Origin: Candidatus Obscuribacterales bacterium
GTDB lineage: Bacteria > Cyanobacteriota > Vampirovibrionia > Obscuribacterales > Obscuribacteraceae
DNA: 32,978 bases
Assembly (NCBI GenBank): GCA_020050835.1
Contig: JAGVKB010000125.1
Coordinates: forward strand, 1-32,978
Direction of reading: 5' to 3'
In this document: positions 18,582 through 27,567 of the stretch, in pieces
Numbering within the stretch: the first letter of the stretch is position 1
Layout: every line of letters begins with the position of its first letter
Notes under the pieces: model-generated
The model's input: the letters and a program-made list of their open reading frames with translations, nothing else
Told to the model about the DNA's origin: nothing
Database searches by the model: none
Program-made: the position numbers and the translations under genes

Positions 18582-18747
18582 TGCTAATTTCAATTACGTC
18601 CATACTAGCTGTGCATGATACCGGGCATGGTATGCGGCTGCCGTTCCTTACAGGCTCTAAGCCCAAAGAGATTCATTGATAAACTGCATAAATCTGTGTG
18701 AGTAATTGCAGTGTCTTCCGCGAAGAAATTCAGCATGCTTAAGTTGA

Positions 18748-18776
18748 TATACTAAAGTATACGCTGCCTCTAGAGG
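18748..18776. promoter_or_regulatory. Paired palindromes upstream of FkbM gene
   Basis: Two perfect inverted repeats lie close together: TATACT-AA-AGTATA (18748-18761) and CCTCTAGAGG (18767-18776). They stand 38-66 bases before the ATG at 18814, where an operator or promoter would be expected. No known factor site is recognised. Confidence 0.3.
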
Positions 18777-18813
18777 TTCACTTTAGTTGACCGATAACCA
18801 GTCATCAACATAA

Positions 18814-19605
18814 ATGAGACGAGTCAAATTGCGTACAGAGGATTACATAGCCTTCCGCTCCCTTATGGTTCCATTAGGCTCCCATATTCCAGACATTGTC
18901 CGCAGGGAACTGGAAGGTGGAACATACGAAGGTGCGGAACTAGATGCGCTTGATCTAGGCTTGACCAATGATGACATTGTAATGGAGTTGGGGACGGGAT
19001 TGGGTGTTTTGTCTGCCGTCTGTGCACAGCGTATAGGTTCTGACCGAGTGTACACTTTCGAAGCAGATCCGGAGCTGAAGCCACATATAGAACGCCTTTA
19101 TCGCGCGAATCAGGTCAGCCCAGAACTCAACATGTGCATGTTAAGTAATCATAGTGACCCTGTCTCGTTTTATCGAGTCAACGATTTTAGATACTCTTCA
19201 TCGCTTCCGATACCGGAGGCTACGGTTGTAACCGTGCCAATACGCTTGTTTGAGGATGAATTGAGTCGTATTTCTCCCACAATGTTGATCATCGATATTG
19301 AGGGTGGTGAATACGATTTACTAGTCGGCGCTAACTCAAAACTCGACAGTGTTGAGAGGGTGTTAATCGAAGTTCATGCGGAGAGATTAGGTTCGGAGAA
19401 GTATATTCAGTTGTTGGATTATTTTCGACAGTCTGGGTTTCGGATTACGAAGAGTAGGCTTGATGCACTAAGACGTCTTTTCTACGAGTTAGCGGAATAC
19501 TTTGGCGTAGCTGGGGTTGTTAATATGCGACAGGGGTTAGCAAAACTAGGTTTCATAGAGAATCCACTACCTCTTCTTCAAGAGGTTCTCCTCTTTTGCA
19601 GGTAG
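18814..19605 (+). CDS. FkbM-family SAM methyltransferase
   Basis: The second FkbM-type methyltransferase (263 residues). Motif I is IVMELGTGLGVLSAVCAQ, followed by VYTFEADPEL. The FkbM hallmark appears as MLIIDIEGGEYDLL, with RVLIEVHAERLG after it. It is not closely similar to the FkbM protein at 15507-16226, so the two probably modify different positions. It is a single rightward gene between leftward genes. The 220-base region upstream holds two palindromes (18748-18761 and 18767-18776) that might be regulatory. The ATG has no Shine-Dalgarno. Confidence 0.88.
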   Translation: MRRVKLRTEDYIAFRSLMVPLGSHIPDIVRRELEGGTYEGAELDALDLGLTNDDIVMELGTGLGVLSAVCAQRIGSDRVYTFEADPELKPHIERLYRANQVSPELNMCMLSNHSDPVSFYRVNDFRYSSSLPIPEATVVTVPIRLFEDELSRISPTMLIIDIEGGEYDLLVGANSKLDSVERVLIEVHAERLGSEKYIQLLDYFRQSGFRITKSRLDALRRLFYELAEYFGVAGVVNMRQGLAKLGFIENPLPLLQEVLLFCR

Positions 19606-19685
19606 ACTAAAGCTCTTGATTGAACTTGATGTTCGAGGATTTGAGTTGGATGTGATTGTCTTCTGATTTGTGAAAAATAGTTGTC

Positions 19686-20504
19686 TCACTTTTTTTGAAC
19701 TGCTACGTAAGTTCCAGTCACAAATGGCCAGGTTAGCGGTGGGCGTCCGTGCTTCCCGTTGCGAAGGATTCGACAATTGTTGAATCGAAAGAACTTAACT
19801 AGGTCGATGGGGTTGCACATATAGCAGGAATCATTATCACCATGAAAAGGGGGGGTAGAATCAGGGACTCGCATCACGAACTTTGGAATAGGGCACAAGG
19901 ACTTTTGAAGTAGATGGTAAGAGGCCATTGCCATGCTTGCAACTATCTCTGGAAAGGTATTGCCAAAGGGATGCTGGGGCATCTCTGCTGAGCGCACAAG
20001 AATAGTACGCATGGGGCGATTGCGCCACACATGTACGAACAGCATTCTCAGATGTCCAAGCAGCCCTAATAAGTTTGGTCCGACCACAACTATCATTCCG
20101 TTTGGCCTTACCATACGCAGCATCTCTCGCAAGGCTTGCTCAGGCTTAGGAATGTGTTCCAATAGTTGGTAGCATGCCACGATGTCGAAAGACTCGCTCT
20201 GAAAAGGAAGTGACATAATGTTGGCTTTCTGTAGCTTCATGTTTGGCATTGGTGCAACTTCGAAAGCTTCTGGGTTCAAATCGGCGCCGACAACACTGTA
20301 TCCGGCGTTTGCAAGCACCCAAGCGGACCAACCAGTTCCACAGCCAATATCAAGAATCCTAGCGGGCGGTAGTTGTTCTTTTTTGATAAATTCAAGGTAA
20401 TCGCTGTAACACTCCAAGGCTTTCTGTTCGGTTAAGTCCATTCTTCGGACCTTCTCGCTAGAAGTCTCGTACAGGTGTTGCATATACTCAAGATCGCCGT
20501 TCAA
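19686..20504 (-). CDS. Class I SAM-dependent methyltransferase, TTG start
   Basis: A Methyltransf_11-type enzyme of 272 residues. It has ARILDIGCGTGWSAWVLANAGY (SAM motif I), VVGADLNPEAF (acidic loop), FDIVACYQLLEHIPKPEQAL (motif II) and MVRPNGMIVVVGPN (motif III). The start is TTG at 20504, supported by AAGGAG at 20518-20513, 8 bases upstream. It may methylate a sugar or a lipid-linked intermediate, but small-molecule substrates cannot be excluded. It converges with the FkbM gene ending at 19605 and lies 246 bases downstream of the wzy-like gene on the same strand; the gap holds nothing recognised. Confidence 0.9.
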   Translation of the reverse strand: MNGDLEYMQHLYETSSEKVRRMDLTEQKALECYSDYLEFIKKEQLPPARILDIGCGTGWSAWVLANAGYSVVGADLNPEAFEVAPMPNMKLQKANIMSLPFQSESFDIVACYQLLEHIPKPEQALREMLRMVRPNGMIVVVGPNLLGLLGHLRMLFVHVWRNRPMRTILVRSAEMPQHPFGNTFPEIVASMAMASYHLLQKSLCPIPKFVMRVPDSTPPFHGDNDSCYMCNPIDLVKFFRFNNCRILRNGKHGRPPLTWPFVTGTYVAVQKK

Positions 20505-20750
20505 TGGTTAGGCTCCTTCGCGGTCCTACCCGGCTTGCTTGCACAATAAGAGTTCGAGTGCCGGAATATAAGAAACACACGTGTTGTTGGCTTCGTATTG
20601 ATTCCTGAAGTGGCTCAGGTGGTTGTGCAAACTGGTCATCTAACAAGATATACCCTTAACAGCCGGTCTAAATCCTGTTTGTTCCGGCAAACGGGTGTTC
20701 TAGGCAAGAAGGCTTGGGCTTGAATTCTATTTGAACTACCTTAGAGTTGC

Positions 20751-22148
20751 TCATATGCTTCGGCTCGTCTTGTTGGGGGGCAAGTTGTTTGCTGCGATGT
20801 TCAAGCCCGTAAAGAACCAGCCAAGGGTGCAAATTGTGCCATTGATGGTCATCTGAGCGTATCCCAGCAGTATACCTGTATAGCTAATCAGGAGTATTGG
20901 AAGCGGACTCTGCGTTCGCTTCGTTGCGGATATTGCTTTCTCTGACAGCCAGAATATAAGCCAGAACTTGTATGCAAGGTAGACCAGTCCGAATAACCCG
21001 GCTTCATCGACAAGGCATGCCCACTCGTCCTCGCTTAGCTCCCAAGTTAGAATTCTGCGGTAACGAGCAGCACCGCCGCTCCCCAGTCCAATTCCATGTC
21101 CCAGCAATGTAGTATTTTGCACCGAGGCTGCCAGAGCTGTGAATCCTCTTGTTACCCTGGTTCCGAGAGAGTTGTATGGACTCTGTTCGCCTGCTACAAA
21201 TCTATACTTTATGGCCTCGAATGATTCCGGGGCCGTAAGAAAGAATGTAAATCCGGCACACGATATTAGGCTGATAACGATCAGAGTTCTCTGCAGAGTT
21301 TGCTTTTCTGGAAGGAAGAATGAACTTACAATTGCGCCCAAAACACTCGAAGCGGCAAGTAAGTATGCGAGGCGGTGACCGTTATAGAAAAGCAGCAAGA
21401 CTGTCGCACCAGTGAAAATTATTTTGAAGACCGGATGAGCAAGTGTTTTAGGTTTCTTGTAGAGCCATAAAAGTAGACACATTGGCCATAAGCTTCCTAG
21501 ATAGTGGGCTTCTTGTCCTGCGTTGCTAAACGTTGCTGCTGGCCGAGTGATATCTTTTGTCATGGCTTCTGGTTTCAAGTTTTCATCATATGTACGGTTG
21601 ATCCATGCATCCTTCGGCGAGTGAAATTGAATGTACACTAGTGGCAGCAACAGGACCGAAATTACTAACGCATGCTTCATCACGCGCGCTATATCAGGGC
21701 CTTTCAGGTTGTGCCCCATTAGAAAGGCAAATGGAACGTAGAAAAAGTACATTCTCCATCCGTAAGCTCCTATGACTGGATCGAAATGTTGTAGCACTAC
21801 CTGCAGAAAGATAAGCGGGATAAAGAGAATACTGAGCGTAACTCCTGCTAAGAAAGGGCCAGAGAGCTTTGGCCACAATCGGTGACGAAATGCCAGATAG
21901 TACGCGTAAATGACTAATGTGTCCTTCGCGAAGTAGATGAAAATCTGGGCGTCAGGCAAAAACCACTTTCTAATCGCGCCGTCAAAGACTATTGCCCAGT
22001 AGAAAAGAATGCATACGAGTACAAACCGGTTATGAATGGACCGTTGCACAGGAGATCCTGTCCTATTTACGACTGTAAGTCCGCTAGTAATTTCAAGGCT
22101 CTCCCGTAGCTTGTATAAAACGCAGAGCTGGCTTGTTCCAGATGGCAA
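20751..22148 (-). CDS. Wzy-like O-antigen/polysaccharide polymerase
   Basis: An integral membrane protein of 465 residues with about ten to twelve hydrophobic helices. The C-terminal half carries the pattern of O-antigen polymerases/ligases: a periplasmic loop with RFVAGEQSPYNSLGTRVTRG, then LLGHGIGLGSGGAARYRR and the acidic WELSEDEWACLVDEAGLFGLVYLAYKFW. These proteins join undecaprenyl-linked repeat units in the periplasm. Because the locus also has Wzc-like and Wza-like genes, polymerase is likelier than WaaL-type ligase. The TTG at 22148 gives the longest frame. A GTG at 22049 with AGGA upstream would start just before the first membrane helix and may be the real start. It is divergent from the GT4 gene at 22303. 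Confidence 0.87.
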   Translation of the reverse strand: MPSGTSQLCVLYKLRESLEITSGLTVVNRTGSPVQRSIHNRFVLVCILFYWAIVFDGAIRKWFLPDAQIFIYFAKDTLVIYAYYLAFRHRLWPKLSGPFLAGVTLSILFIPLIFLQVVLQHFDPVIGAYGWRMYFFYVPFAFLMGHNLKGPDIARVMKHALVISVLLLPLVYIQFHSPKDAWINRTYDENLKPEAMTKDITRPAATFSNAGQEAHYLGSLWPMCLLLWLYKKPKTLAHPVFKIIFTGATVLLLFYNGHRLAYLLAASSVLGAIVSSFFLPEKQTLQRTLIVISLISCAGFTFFLTAPESFEAIKYRFVAGEQSPYNSLGTRVTRGFTALAASVQNTTLLGHGIGLGSGGAARYRRILTWELSEDEWACLVDEAGLFGLVYLAYKFWLIFWLSEKAISATKRTQSPLPILLISYTGILLGYAQMTINGTICTLGWFFTGLNIAANNLPPNKTSRSI

Positions 22149-22302
22149 TCACTTCGATTTGAAGTCGCAGACGCGAAGGTATTGTTCCCCACATGCACTG
22201 CTAATCCACGCGTCTGAGGCTCTGGTGTAGAATGAGAAATGACGCAGCGGAATATACAAATCGCGAATTTTAGCTGCAAAACAGACTAATCGCTATTGCT
22301 GC

Positions 22303-23352
22303 ATGATAGTCCACCCCTTGAAAATTGCTATCGTCTCCGTCACGTTACCGGAACCTGGACGCAAGTTCGGGGGAGTTGACGTGGTTGTTCATCGACTTGC
22401 CAATGAGTTGGCAAAGGTCGATCATGTCACGGTCTTCACTGTATCCCCCTCAATTCCAGATTCTCTTTATGAGCACAGCACACTTTTTCGGGGGATGAGT
22501 TGGCTGGCCAATAAGAAATCTAGGCTGACGATTACGCCCATATTGCTGAACTTTCTAAGATTCGATCAATTTGATGTGTTGAGTCTTCACGGCGATGATT
22601 GGTTCTACTTTTTTCGAACCTGTCCAACTGTCCGCACTTTTCATGGCTCAGCACTCATGGAGTCGCGCACAGCAACGTCTATACAGCGAAAGCTTGGATC
22701 ACTGTTTGTCTATCAGTTGGAACGCCTTGCCGTACGCCTTTCCACTAAGGTTGTGTGTGTGGGAAGCGGAACTGCAAAGCTCTTCGGAGCTGAATCGATT
22801 GTAGATAATGGAGTAGACACAGGAGTGTTCTTCCCCGGAAAGAAGGTAAGGCACCCACGTATAATGTTTGTTGGAACATGGCAAGGTAGGAAAAGAGGTA
22901 GATTTGTGTATGAGTCGTTTCTGAAGGACATCCTTCCACAGTTACCGGATGCGGAGCTTTGTATGGTTTGCGACTACTGCCCGCCGCATCCGAACGTGAT
23001 TATTGAGATGTTTCCTTCTGACGAAAAGCTAGCTCAACTTTATCGTGAAGCTTGGGTCTTTGCCTATCCGAGTCTGTATGAAGGCTTTGGACTAGCGTAT
23101 TCTGAAGCTCTAGCAAGCGGAACTGCGATCGTTTGCTCTCCAAATGAAGGTGCCGCAAGAGTGTTATGTAACGGTCGATTTGGCATGATTGTCCAAGATG
23201 CTTCATTCAGCTCCGCGGTCTTAGAGCTTTTGCAAAATTCGAAGACTAGAACAATGTTAGAGGCGTCTGGGATTGTACGAGCTTCCGAATTGTCCTGGTC
23301 TTCGGCTGCTGAACAATATAGGCTGGCCTTCAGGTCGGTGTTGGATGAATGA
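22303..23352 (+). CDS. GT4-family glycosyltransferase
   Basis: A GT-B glycosyltransferase of 349 residues. The N-terminus is KIAIVSVTLPEPGRKFGGVDVVVHRLANEL. A short donor domain has RIMFVGTWQGRKRGRFVYESF, AYPSLYEGFGLAYSEALASG (EX7E: E-GFGLAYS-E) and AIVCSPNEGAARVL. It lies 50 bases before a methyltransferase gene in a rightward group of three. ATG 22303 has no clear ribosome site. Confidence 0.92.
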   Translation: MIVHPLKIAIVSVTLPEPGRKFGGVDVVVHRLANELAKVDHVTVFTVSPSIPDSLYEHSTLFRGMSWLANKKSRLTITPILLNFLRFDQFDVLSLHGDDWFYFFRTCPTVRTFHGSALMESRTATSIQRKLGSLFVYQLERLAVRLSTKVVCVGSGTAKLFGAESIVDNGVDTGVFFPGKKVRHPRIMFVGTWQGRKRGRFVYESFLKDILPQLPDAELCMVCDYCPPHPNVIIEMFPSDEKLAQLYREAWVFAYPSLYEGFGLAYSEALASGTAIVCSPNEGAARVLCNGRFGMIVQDASFSSAVLELLQNSKTRTMLEASGIVRASELSWSSAAEQYRLAFRSVLDE

Positions 23353-23402
23353 AAGAAGTTAGGGCTCGTGTATAGTTTCAGAGAAATTGAGATACACCAA
23401 AA

Positions 23403-24077
23403 TTGGCATCGAACAAGCGTCCAAGCGATCCGCGTATTGAAAAGAGCTTTTGTAAGCGTCTTCTGACTGTGTTGTTTAGCGGTCGAACATTCTATCTTTT
23501 GAGCCATCCACTTGAGGCCTTCTCTATTTGTGCCGATCGTTGGTGGGAATCGCGGCATAAAGATTGCCCGCTGCTTGTCCCAACAGTGATTGAATTTCTG
23601 GGACATACTATACAACCAGATTGGACCGGTTTTGAGTGGGGGAGTGGCGGTAGTACTGTGTGGTTCGCCGAGCGTACTAAACATGTAACAAGTGTGGAAG
23701 ATAATTCAGATTGGCACCGCTATGTAAATAGTAGATTGGCCGAGAAATGTTTGAATAATGTAGATCTGCGTTTGACGCGGATTGATCCAGCGCTATCAGA
23801 CGAATGTACTTCGTCAGATCAGCGCGCACGATCGGTCTATGTGCGGCAAATATCGGATTTCCGTGATGAGTTTTTTGACTATGTGTTAGTTGATGGACAT
23901 TTCCGAGAGGAGTGTATTAGGGCAGCTATTGGAAAACTAAAAGTTGGAGGACTATTGATACTTGATGACAGCTTGTGGCTTCCCACTTTGGATGGGTGGG
24001 GCGTTCCGGAAGACTGGGAGATAGTCTGTCATGCAGGAAGCCTCACAAAGCAGACCACAGTATGGCAACGGCGATGA
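23403..24077 (+). CDS. Class I SAM methyltransferase-like protein, TTG start
   Basis: A 224-residue protein with a SAM-methyltransferase core: GFEWGSGGSTVWFAERTKHVTSVEDNSDW (motif I and the following acidic residue), FDYVLVDGHFREECI (motif II) and KVGGLLILDDSLW (motif III). This resembles the Methyltransf_24 group. No ATG occurs near the N-terminus; TTG 23403 with GAGA upstream is the best start. It lies between a GT4 gene and a MycE-like methyltransferase gene, so sugar modification is a reasonable inference, but activity is unproven. Confidence 0.8.
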   Translation: MASNKRPSDPRIEKSFCKRLLTVLFSGRTFYLLSHPLEAFSICADRWWESRHKDCPLLVPTVIEFLGHTIQPDWTGFEWGSGGSTVWFAERTKHVTSVEDNSDWHRYVNSRLAEKCLNNVDLRLTRIDPALSDECTSSDQRARSVYVRQISDFRDEFFDYVLVDGHFREECIRAAIGKLKVGGLLILDDSLWLPTLDGWGVPEDWEIVCHAGSLTKQTTVWQRR

Positions 24078-24223
24078 GAGTTGTTAGGTTGTTTTTGAAT
24101 TGTGATGTTTGGCATTTTTTGTCGGACATGGCTTTTACAGGAATCGGACACTCCACTGTTCACTTCCAGAAACATAGGAGGATCACCACGCATCAAATGC
24201 GATAATGAGGCAAACTAAATCAA

Positions 24224-25039
24224 ATGATTGAAATCTTCGCGTCCTTATCTAAGAAGCAGATCTTGTCCAGCATTCGTTGCGTGCTCGGATCATTCAGCAG
24301 CGCCCGCGGTTTTTGGGCTGCCCGAGCCTTGAACTCAGCCTGTTACTTAGAGGCACAGAAGTCCAATGTCCAAGCTGAGTCCGTAGCCGCTAATGTACTT
24401 GAGCAGTATTTTGATGAAGTCACTGAGGGACCAGGTATTTGGAAGTGGCGACACTATTTCGAAATCTACCATCGCCACCTACACAAGTTTATTGGGCAAG
24501 ACGTTCACCTGCTCGAAGTCGGTATCTACAGTGGTGGAAGCCTTCAAATGTGGCAGCACTACTTGGGTCCAGAGTGCCAAATCTATGGCGTAGATATCGA
24601 GGAAGCATGTCGCGCGTATGAGAGTGAGGCGGTAAATATCTTTATTGGAGATCAGGCTGATCGCCAATTTTGGAGCCACTTTAAGAAGAATGTTCCATCC
24701 TTGGATATCATAATTGATGATGGTGGGCACGCACCTAGGCAGCAGATAGTTACTTTAGAAGAACTAATTTCACACTTGCGTCCTGGTGGAGTATATATCT
24801 GCGAAGATGTGCATGGTTCATTTAATCAGTTTGCGCAATACATCAACGGATTTTGCCAGAATTTGAATCAATTTGGTGTTAAACCTGGACAAGAGCTGGC
24901 TTGCAGCCCAACTCAATTTCAGTCGCAAATTCATTCGGTCCACATGTATCCGTACGTAGTAGTAATTGAGAAGACGAGCCGCCCAGTGACGGAATTTATC
25001 GCCCCAAAGCATGGAACTCAATGGCAGCCATTTCTTTAA
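24224..25039 (+). CDS. MycE-like metal-dependent sugar O-methyltransferase
   Basis: A 271-residue class I methyltransferase. It has HLLEVGIYSGGSLQMWQHYLG (SAM motif I), IYGVDIEEAC, and IIIDDGGHAPRQQ with D165, D166 and H169, which matches the metal-binding region of the MycE/OleY macrolide-sugar methyltransferase group. GGVYICEDVHGSF follows. In that family a divalent metal orients the vicinal hydroxyls of a deoxysugar for O-methylation. The context fits methylation of a sugar in the polysaccharide or of its lipid-linked precursor. It lies 146 bases after the previous methyltransferase gene and is the last gene of the polysaccharide block. Confidence 0.85.
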   Translation: MIEIFASLSKKQILSSIRCVLGSFSSARGFWAARALNSACYLEAQKSNVQAESVAANVLEQYFDEVTEGPGIWKWRHYFEIYHRHLHKFIGQDVHLLEVGIYSGGSLQMWQHYLGPECQIYGVDIEEACRAYESEAVNIFIGDQADRQFWSHFKKNVPSLDIIIDDGGHAPRQQIVTLEELISHLRPGGVYICEDVHGSFNQFAQYINGFCQNLNQFGVKPGQELACSPTQFQSQIHSVHMYPYVVVIEKTSRPVTEFIAPKHGTQWQPFL

Positions 25040-25155
25040 CGATCCGACATTAAATAGCACCTACATGTTCTAAAGTTATGACTCAAGATTGCTGATGGAC
25101 TGTGATTCAATATTGTCCTTGTGTTGAATTGAAGTATCGAAAGCACAATACCAAA

Positions 25156-25187
25156 GTCGCTTGACAAGCGCCGTGCGCTTAGGCGAC
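25156..25187. other. Nested inverted repeat upstream of exported-protein gene
   Basis: The inner hairpin is AAGCGC-CGT-GCGCTT (25166-25180), and an outer pair GTCGC/GCGAC (25156-25160 and 25183-25187) encloses it. A TTGACA hexamer lies at 25161-25166, but no good -10 box follows at the right distance. No T run follows on the plus strand. It may be an operator or 5' UTR structure for the gene at 25239. Confidence 0.3.
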
Positions 25188-25238
25188 AAATAGCTGGGTA
25201 AATTGCAGAGGGGAGTTTGCCGTCACGGAGGTCGAGGG

Positions 25239-26654
25239 TTGGTGAGGTCATTTAGCCTGACACTATCTCTTGCGGTATCTGTTTTTCTAGTGGTTGCTAG
25301 CCAGCCTTGTGTTAATGCAGAACAAGAGTCAAACAACGCAGTTGTTGTAGCAGAAGAAGGTCTGAAAAACGTTGTAGTTTCCGGTTCCGCACGGTCCTTT
25401 GAGCTCAATGGTAAAACGTACCTGCGCGGTCGCGTCCAGAAGCAAAATGGTGACACTTCGAGCTTTGGCTCCAGAAGACAAAGTGCAGGAGGCGACGAGA
25501 CCTCCAATAGCAATTCAGGCAGCTTCTTAGCCGATCCTATCGATAGCAGCATACCCATTTTTGTCACTATGCATGAATCAATCTTTCTGCCTGAAGCGGC
25601 GGAATCCTCGTGGATTGCACTAGACAAGCTTTTTGAGAATACCGTAGTTGCCGCGCCCGAAACTCCCAGGACTGGAAGGCACAAGTCCGCCAAAGAAGGC
25701 GCTATTTATAAGAGCAAGAGCATGTTGAATTACATGCTGGGTTACCGTGCCTTCGGCCCTTCGGCTGAGGCGGCGGATCTCATTTTAGATGAGCATTCAA
25801 AATTGAAGAGCGCTGATGCTAAGAAGTACTACCTTCAGCAAGAAGTTGATCAAGGACACTTGATGACGGTGTCTAACATCTTGCAACTTGGGATGGGGCT
25901 TGGAACATCAGACAGCATCGACGTTAGAAGAATGACGAATGCAAGTCTCACAGCCTTGCGTGCTCTTGTTGGCGACAGCGAGACGGACGAGATTTTGAAA
26001 ACTCTGAAATCGCTTCGAGAAGCAGAGCGTTTGTCTGGAGCAGTTCAATCGCACGGACTATGGACACTAGGCGATCGAGCCGGGAAGGTGGACAGAATTG
26101 TTCAATCAGCTCTCGCCTGCGATCCTGTGATAACTGACCTGAAGAAGACTGTCCACCGCTATAATCGTCATGGAAAAGTGTTGCTTCGAAGCATGGGTGC
26201 TCTACAAGCTGCACTACATGTGGCTGCTTTCACGCCGACTTTCGCGGCTCCGGCTGCAGAGACGGCAAGCTTCCTTCTCGTTATGTCAACGGGTGGACCT
26301 GAGCAGGATAAGCTGCTTCGCGAAATGTACCTGTCGAAGCGCTTAGAGAGTCGCACGCGGATGATAACTGATAAGGCGCGCATGGCTGTAGACGCCTACA
26401 ACGCGGCCTTGATGGCGGACAATTCTGTATTGCTTGCTAGTGCTCAAGCGCTAGTTAGGCAGATGGCCGGTGAAGAAATGGTGAGAGAGGTATTTGGATC
26501 TTCTGAACTTGCGAATTATGTTGGAATTGACCGGACAGCAGTGAAGTCCAGTTTGCCAAACAAGCCTGGCAATGCAGTCGCCCAACTAGACAATTTGAGT
26601 CGAGACCATTCAGCTTCAAGTCAAGTTGTCCCGAAGCGTAATCCAGCCTTGTAG
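25239..26654 (+). CDS. Exported helical protein of unknown function
   Basis: I do not recognise the family. After the signal sequence (SFSLTLSLAVSVFLVVASQPCVNAEQE; cleavage probably after VNA) comes a short beta-like segment (VVVSGSARSFELNGKTYLRGRV), a Ser/Gly-rich linker, then about 350 residues that look mostly alpha-helical and Ala/Leu-rich, with a hydrophobic stretch (about 345-365). It has few Cys. Starts considered were TTG 25203, TTG 25239 and GTG 25242. GGAGG at 25227-25231 favours 25239. It begins a run of exported proteins directly after the polysaccharide genes, which hints at a surface or matrix role, but nothing in the sequence shows an activity. Confidence 0.8.
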   Translation: MVRSFSLTLSLAVSVFLVVASQPCVNAEQESNNAVVVAEEGLKNVVVSGSARSFELNGKTYLRGRVQKQNGDTSSFGSRRQSAGGDETSNSNSGSFLADPIDSSIPIFVTMHESIFLPEAAESSWIALDKLFENTVVAAPETPRTGRHKSAKEGAIYKSKSMLNYMLGYRAFGPSAEAADLILDEHSKLKSADAKKYYLQQEVDQGHLMTVSNILQLGMGLGTSDSIDVRRMTNASLTALRALVGDSETDEILKTLKSLREAERLSGAVQSHGLWTLGDRAGKVDRIVQSALACDPVITDLKKTVHRYNRHGKVLLRSMGALQAALHVAAFTPTFAAPAAETASFLLVMSTGGPEQDKLLREMYLSKRLESRTRMITDKARMAVDAYNAALMADNSVLLASAQALVRQMAGEEMVREVFGSSELANYVGIDRTAVKSSLPNKPGNAVAQLDNLSRDHSASSQVVPKRNPAL

Positions 26655-26828
26655 ATGGACCGACATTTGACCTCCTATGGCCGGTAATTGCTTGGTTAGT
26701 ACAAAAAAATAATGATTCGAGTACTGGCTGATGAGGAAATTGTTTAGGCATCAATCTGTAGTGGAACACAGAATCTTAGAGATTCCAGTGGCAGTCGAAC
26801 CACAGGAGAAAGTAAACCTCACAACTCA

Positions 26829-27518
26829 ATGCTTAGCATCAAAATTTCAGTTCGGTGTGACAAAGCTGCCTGGCTCCAGGTAGGATTACTGACCTCATTC
26901 AATGTCGGTCTGGTCGCATTATTGTTTGCATTCTTGCCGCAAGCGGATGCTCAGCAAAATGTTCAGTCCTCTATACAGTCGCTAGCGCCGACCGTTTTGC
27001 GTGGTGCATCTAGAGCTGCTCAGCTGTTCCGGAAGCGGACAACTTCTCCGCAGCAGCAACAGGCACCTTCGCAAAATTCAGGCAAAAGTACTGTCCTGGT
27101 ACCGCCGCCGGAGCCTGCTAAATCGGTAATGCCTGCCGGAAATGCTTTTCTATCACAGGATAGAAAGCTGTCACTTCCTACCGTCCAGCCGATCCGCGTG
27201 CAGGCCTGGGTGGTGATGCTTTCATTCAAGATGAGGTCTACGCCGGAAGCAACTGGAAGTGGTGGCGCTTCTGACATGGAAATCTATGATGCATGCATTG
27301 AAGATGTGAATGGCGCCGTAGTTGAAAGGCTAAACATTTCGCGAACAAGGGATAGCTTCAAGCTCTCTGCTCCGTCAGGCAGTTTCAACGCTGAATTGGT
27401 TCCTGACCCGGATAGTCGGACTGGAATTATAAGTGTTGCCGGTGCAAGTCATTCCTATACGCTACAGAAAGCTAGTGACGGTGATTCATGCATGCTTCAG
27501 ATGACTAGAATGCGATAA
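26829..27518 (+). CDS. Small exported protein of unknown function
   Basis: A 229-residue protein with a long N-terminal signal region (hydrophobic 16-38, ending PQADAQQ, likely signal peptidase cleavage after ADA). A Gln/Pro/Ser-rich linker (about 70-110) precedes a C-terminal ~100-residue domain with alternating hydrophobic pattern (VQAWVVMLSFKM, MEIYDACIEDVNG, GIISVAGASHSYTLQ), probably beta-rich. The family is not recognised. It lies 174 bases after the previous exported-protein gene, with no convincing ribosome site. Confidence 0.72.
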   Translation: MLSIKISVRCDKAAWLQVGLLTSFNVGLVALLFAFLPQADAQQNVQSSIQSLAPTVLRGASRAAQLFRKRTTSPQQQQAPSQNSGKSTVLVPPPEPAKSVMPAGNAFLSQDRKLSLPTVQPIRVQAWVVMLSFKMRSTPEATGSGGASDMEIYDACIEDVNGAVVERLNISRTRDSFKLSAPSGSFNAELVPDPDSRTGIISVAGASHSYTLQKASDGDSCMLQMTRMR

Positions 27519-27567
27519 TTTACGGACAGAAGCAATTTGAAGTAATAGTCACTAAACTGGGAACAAA

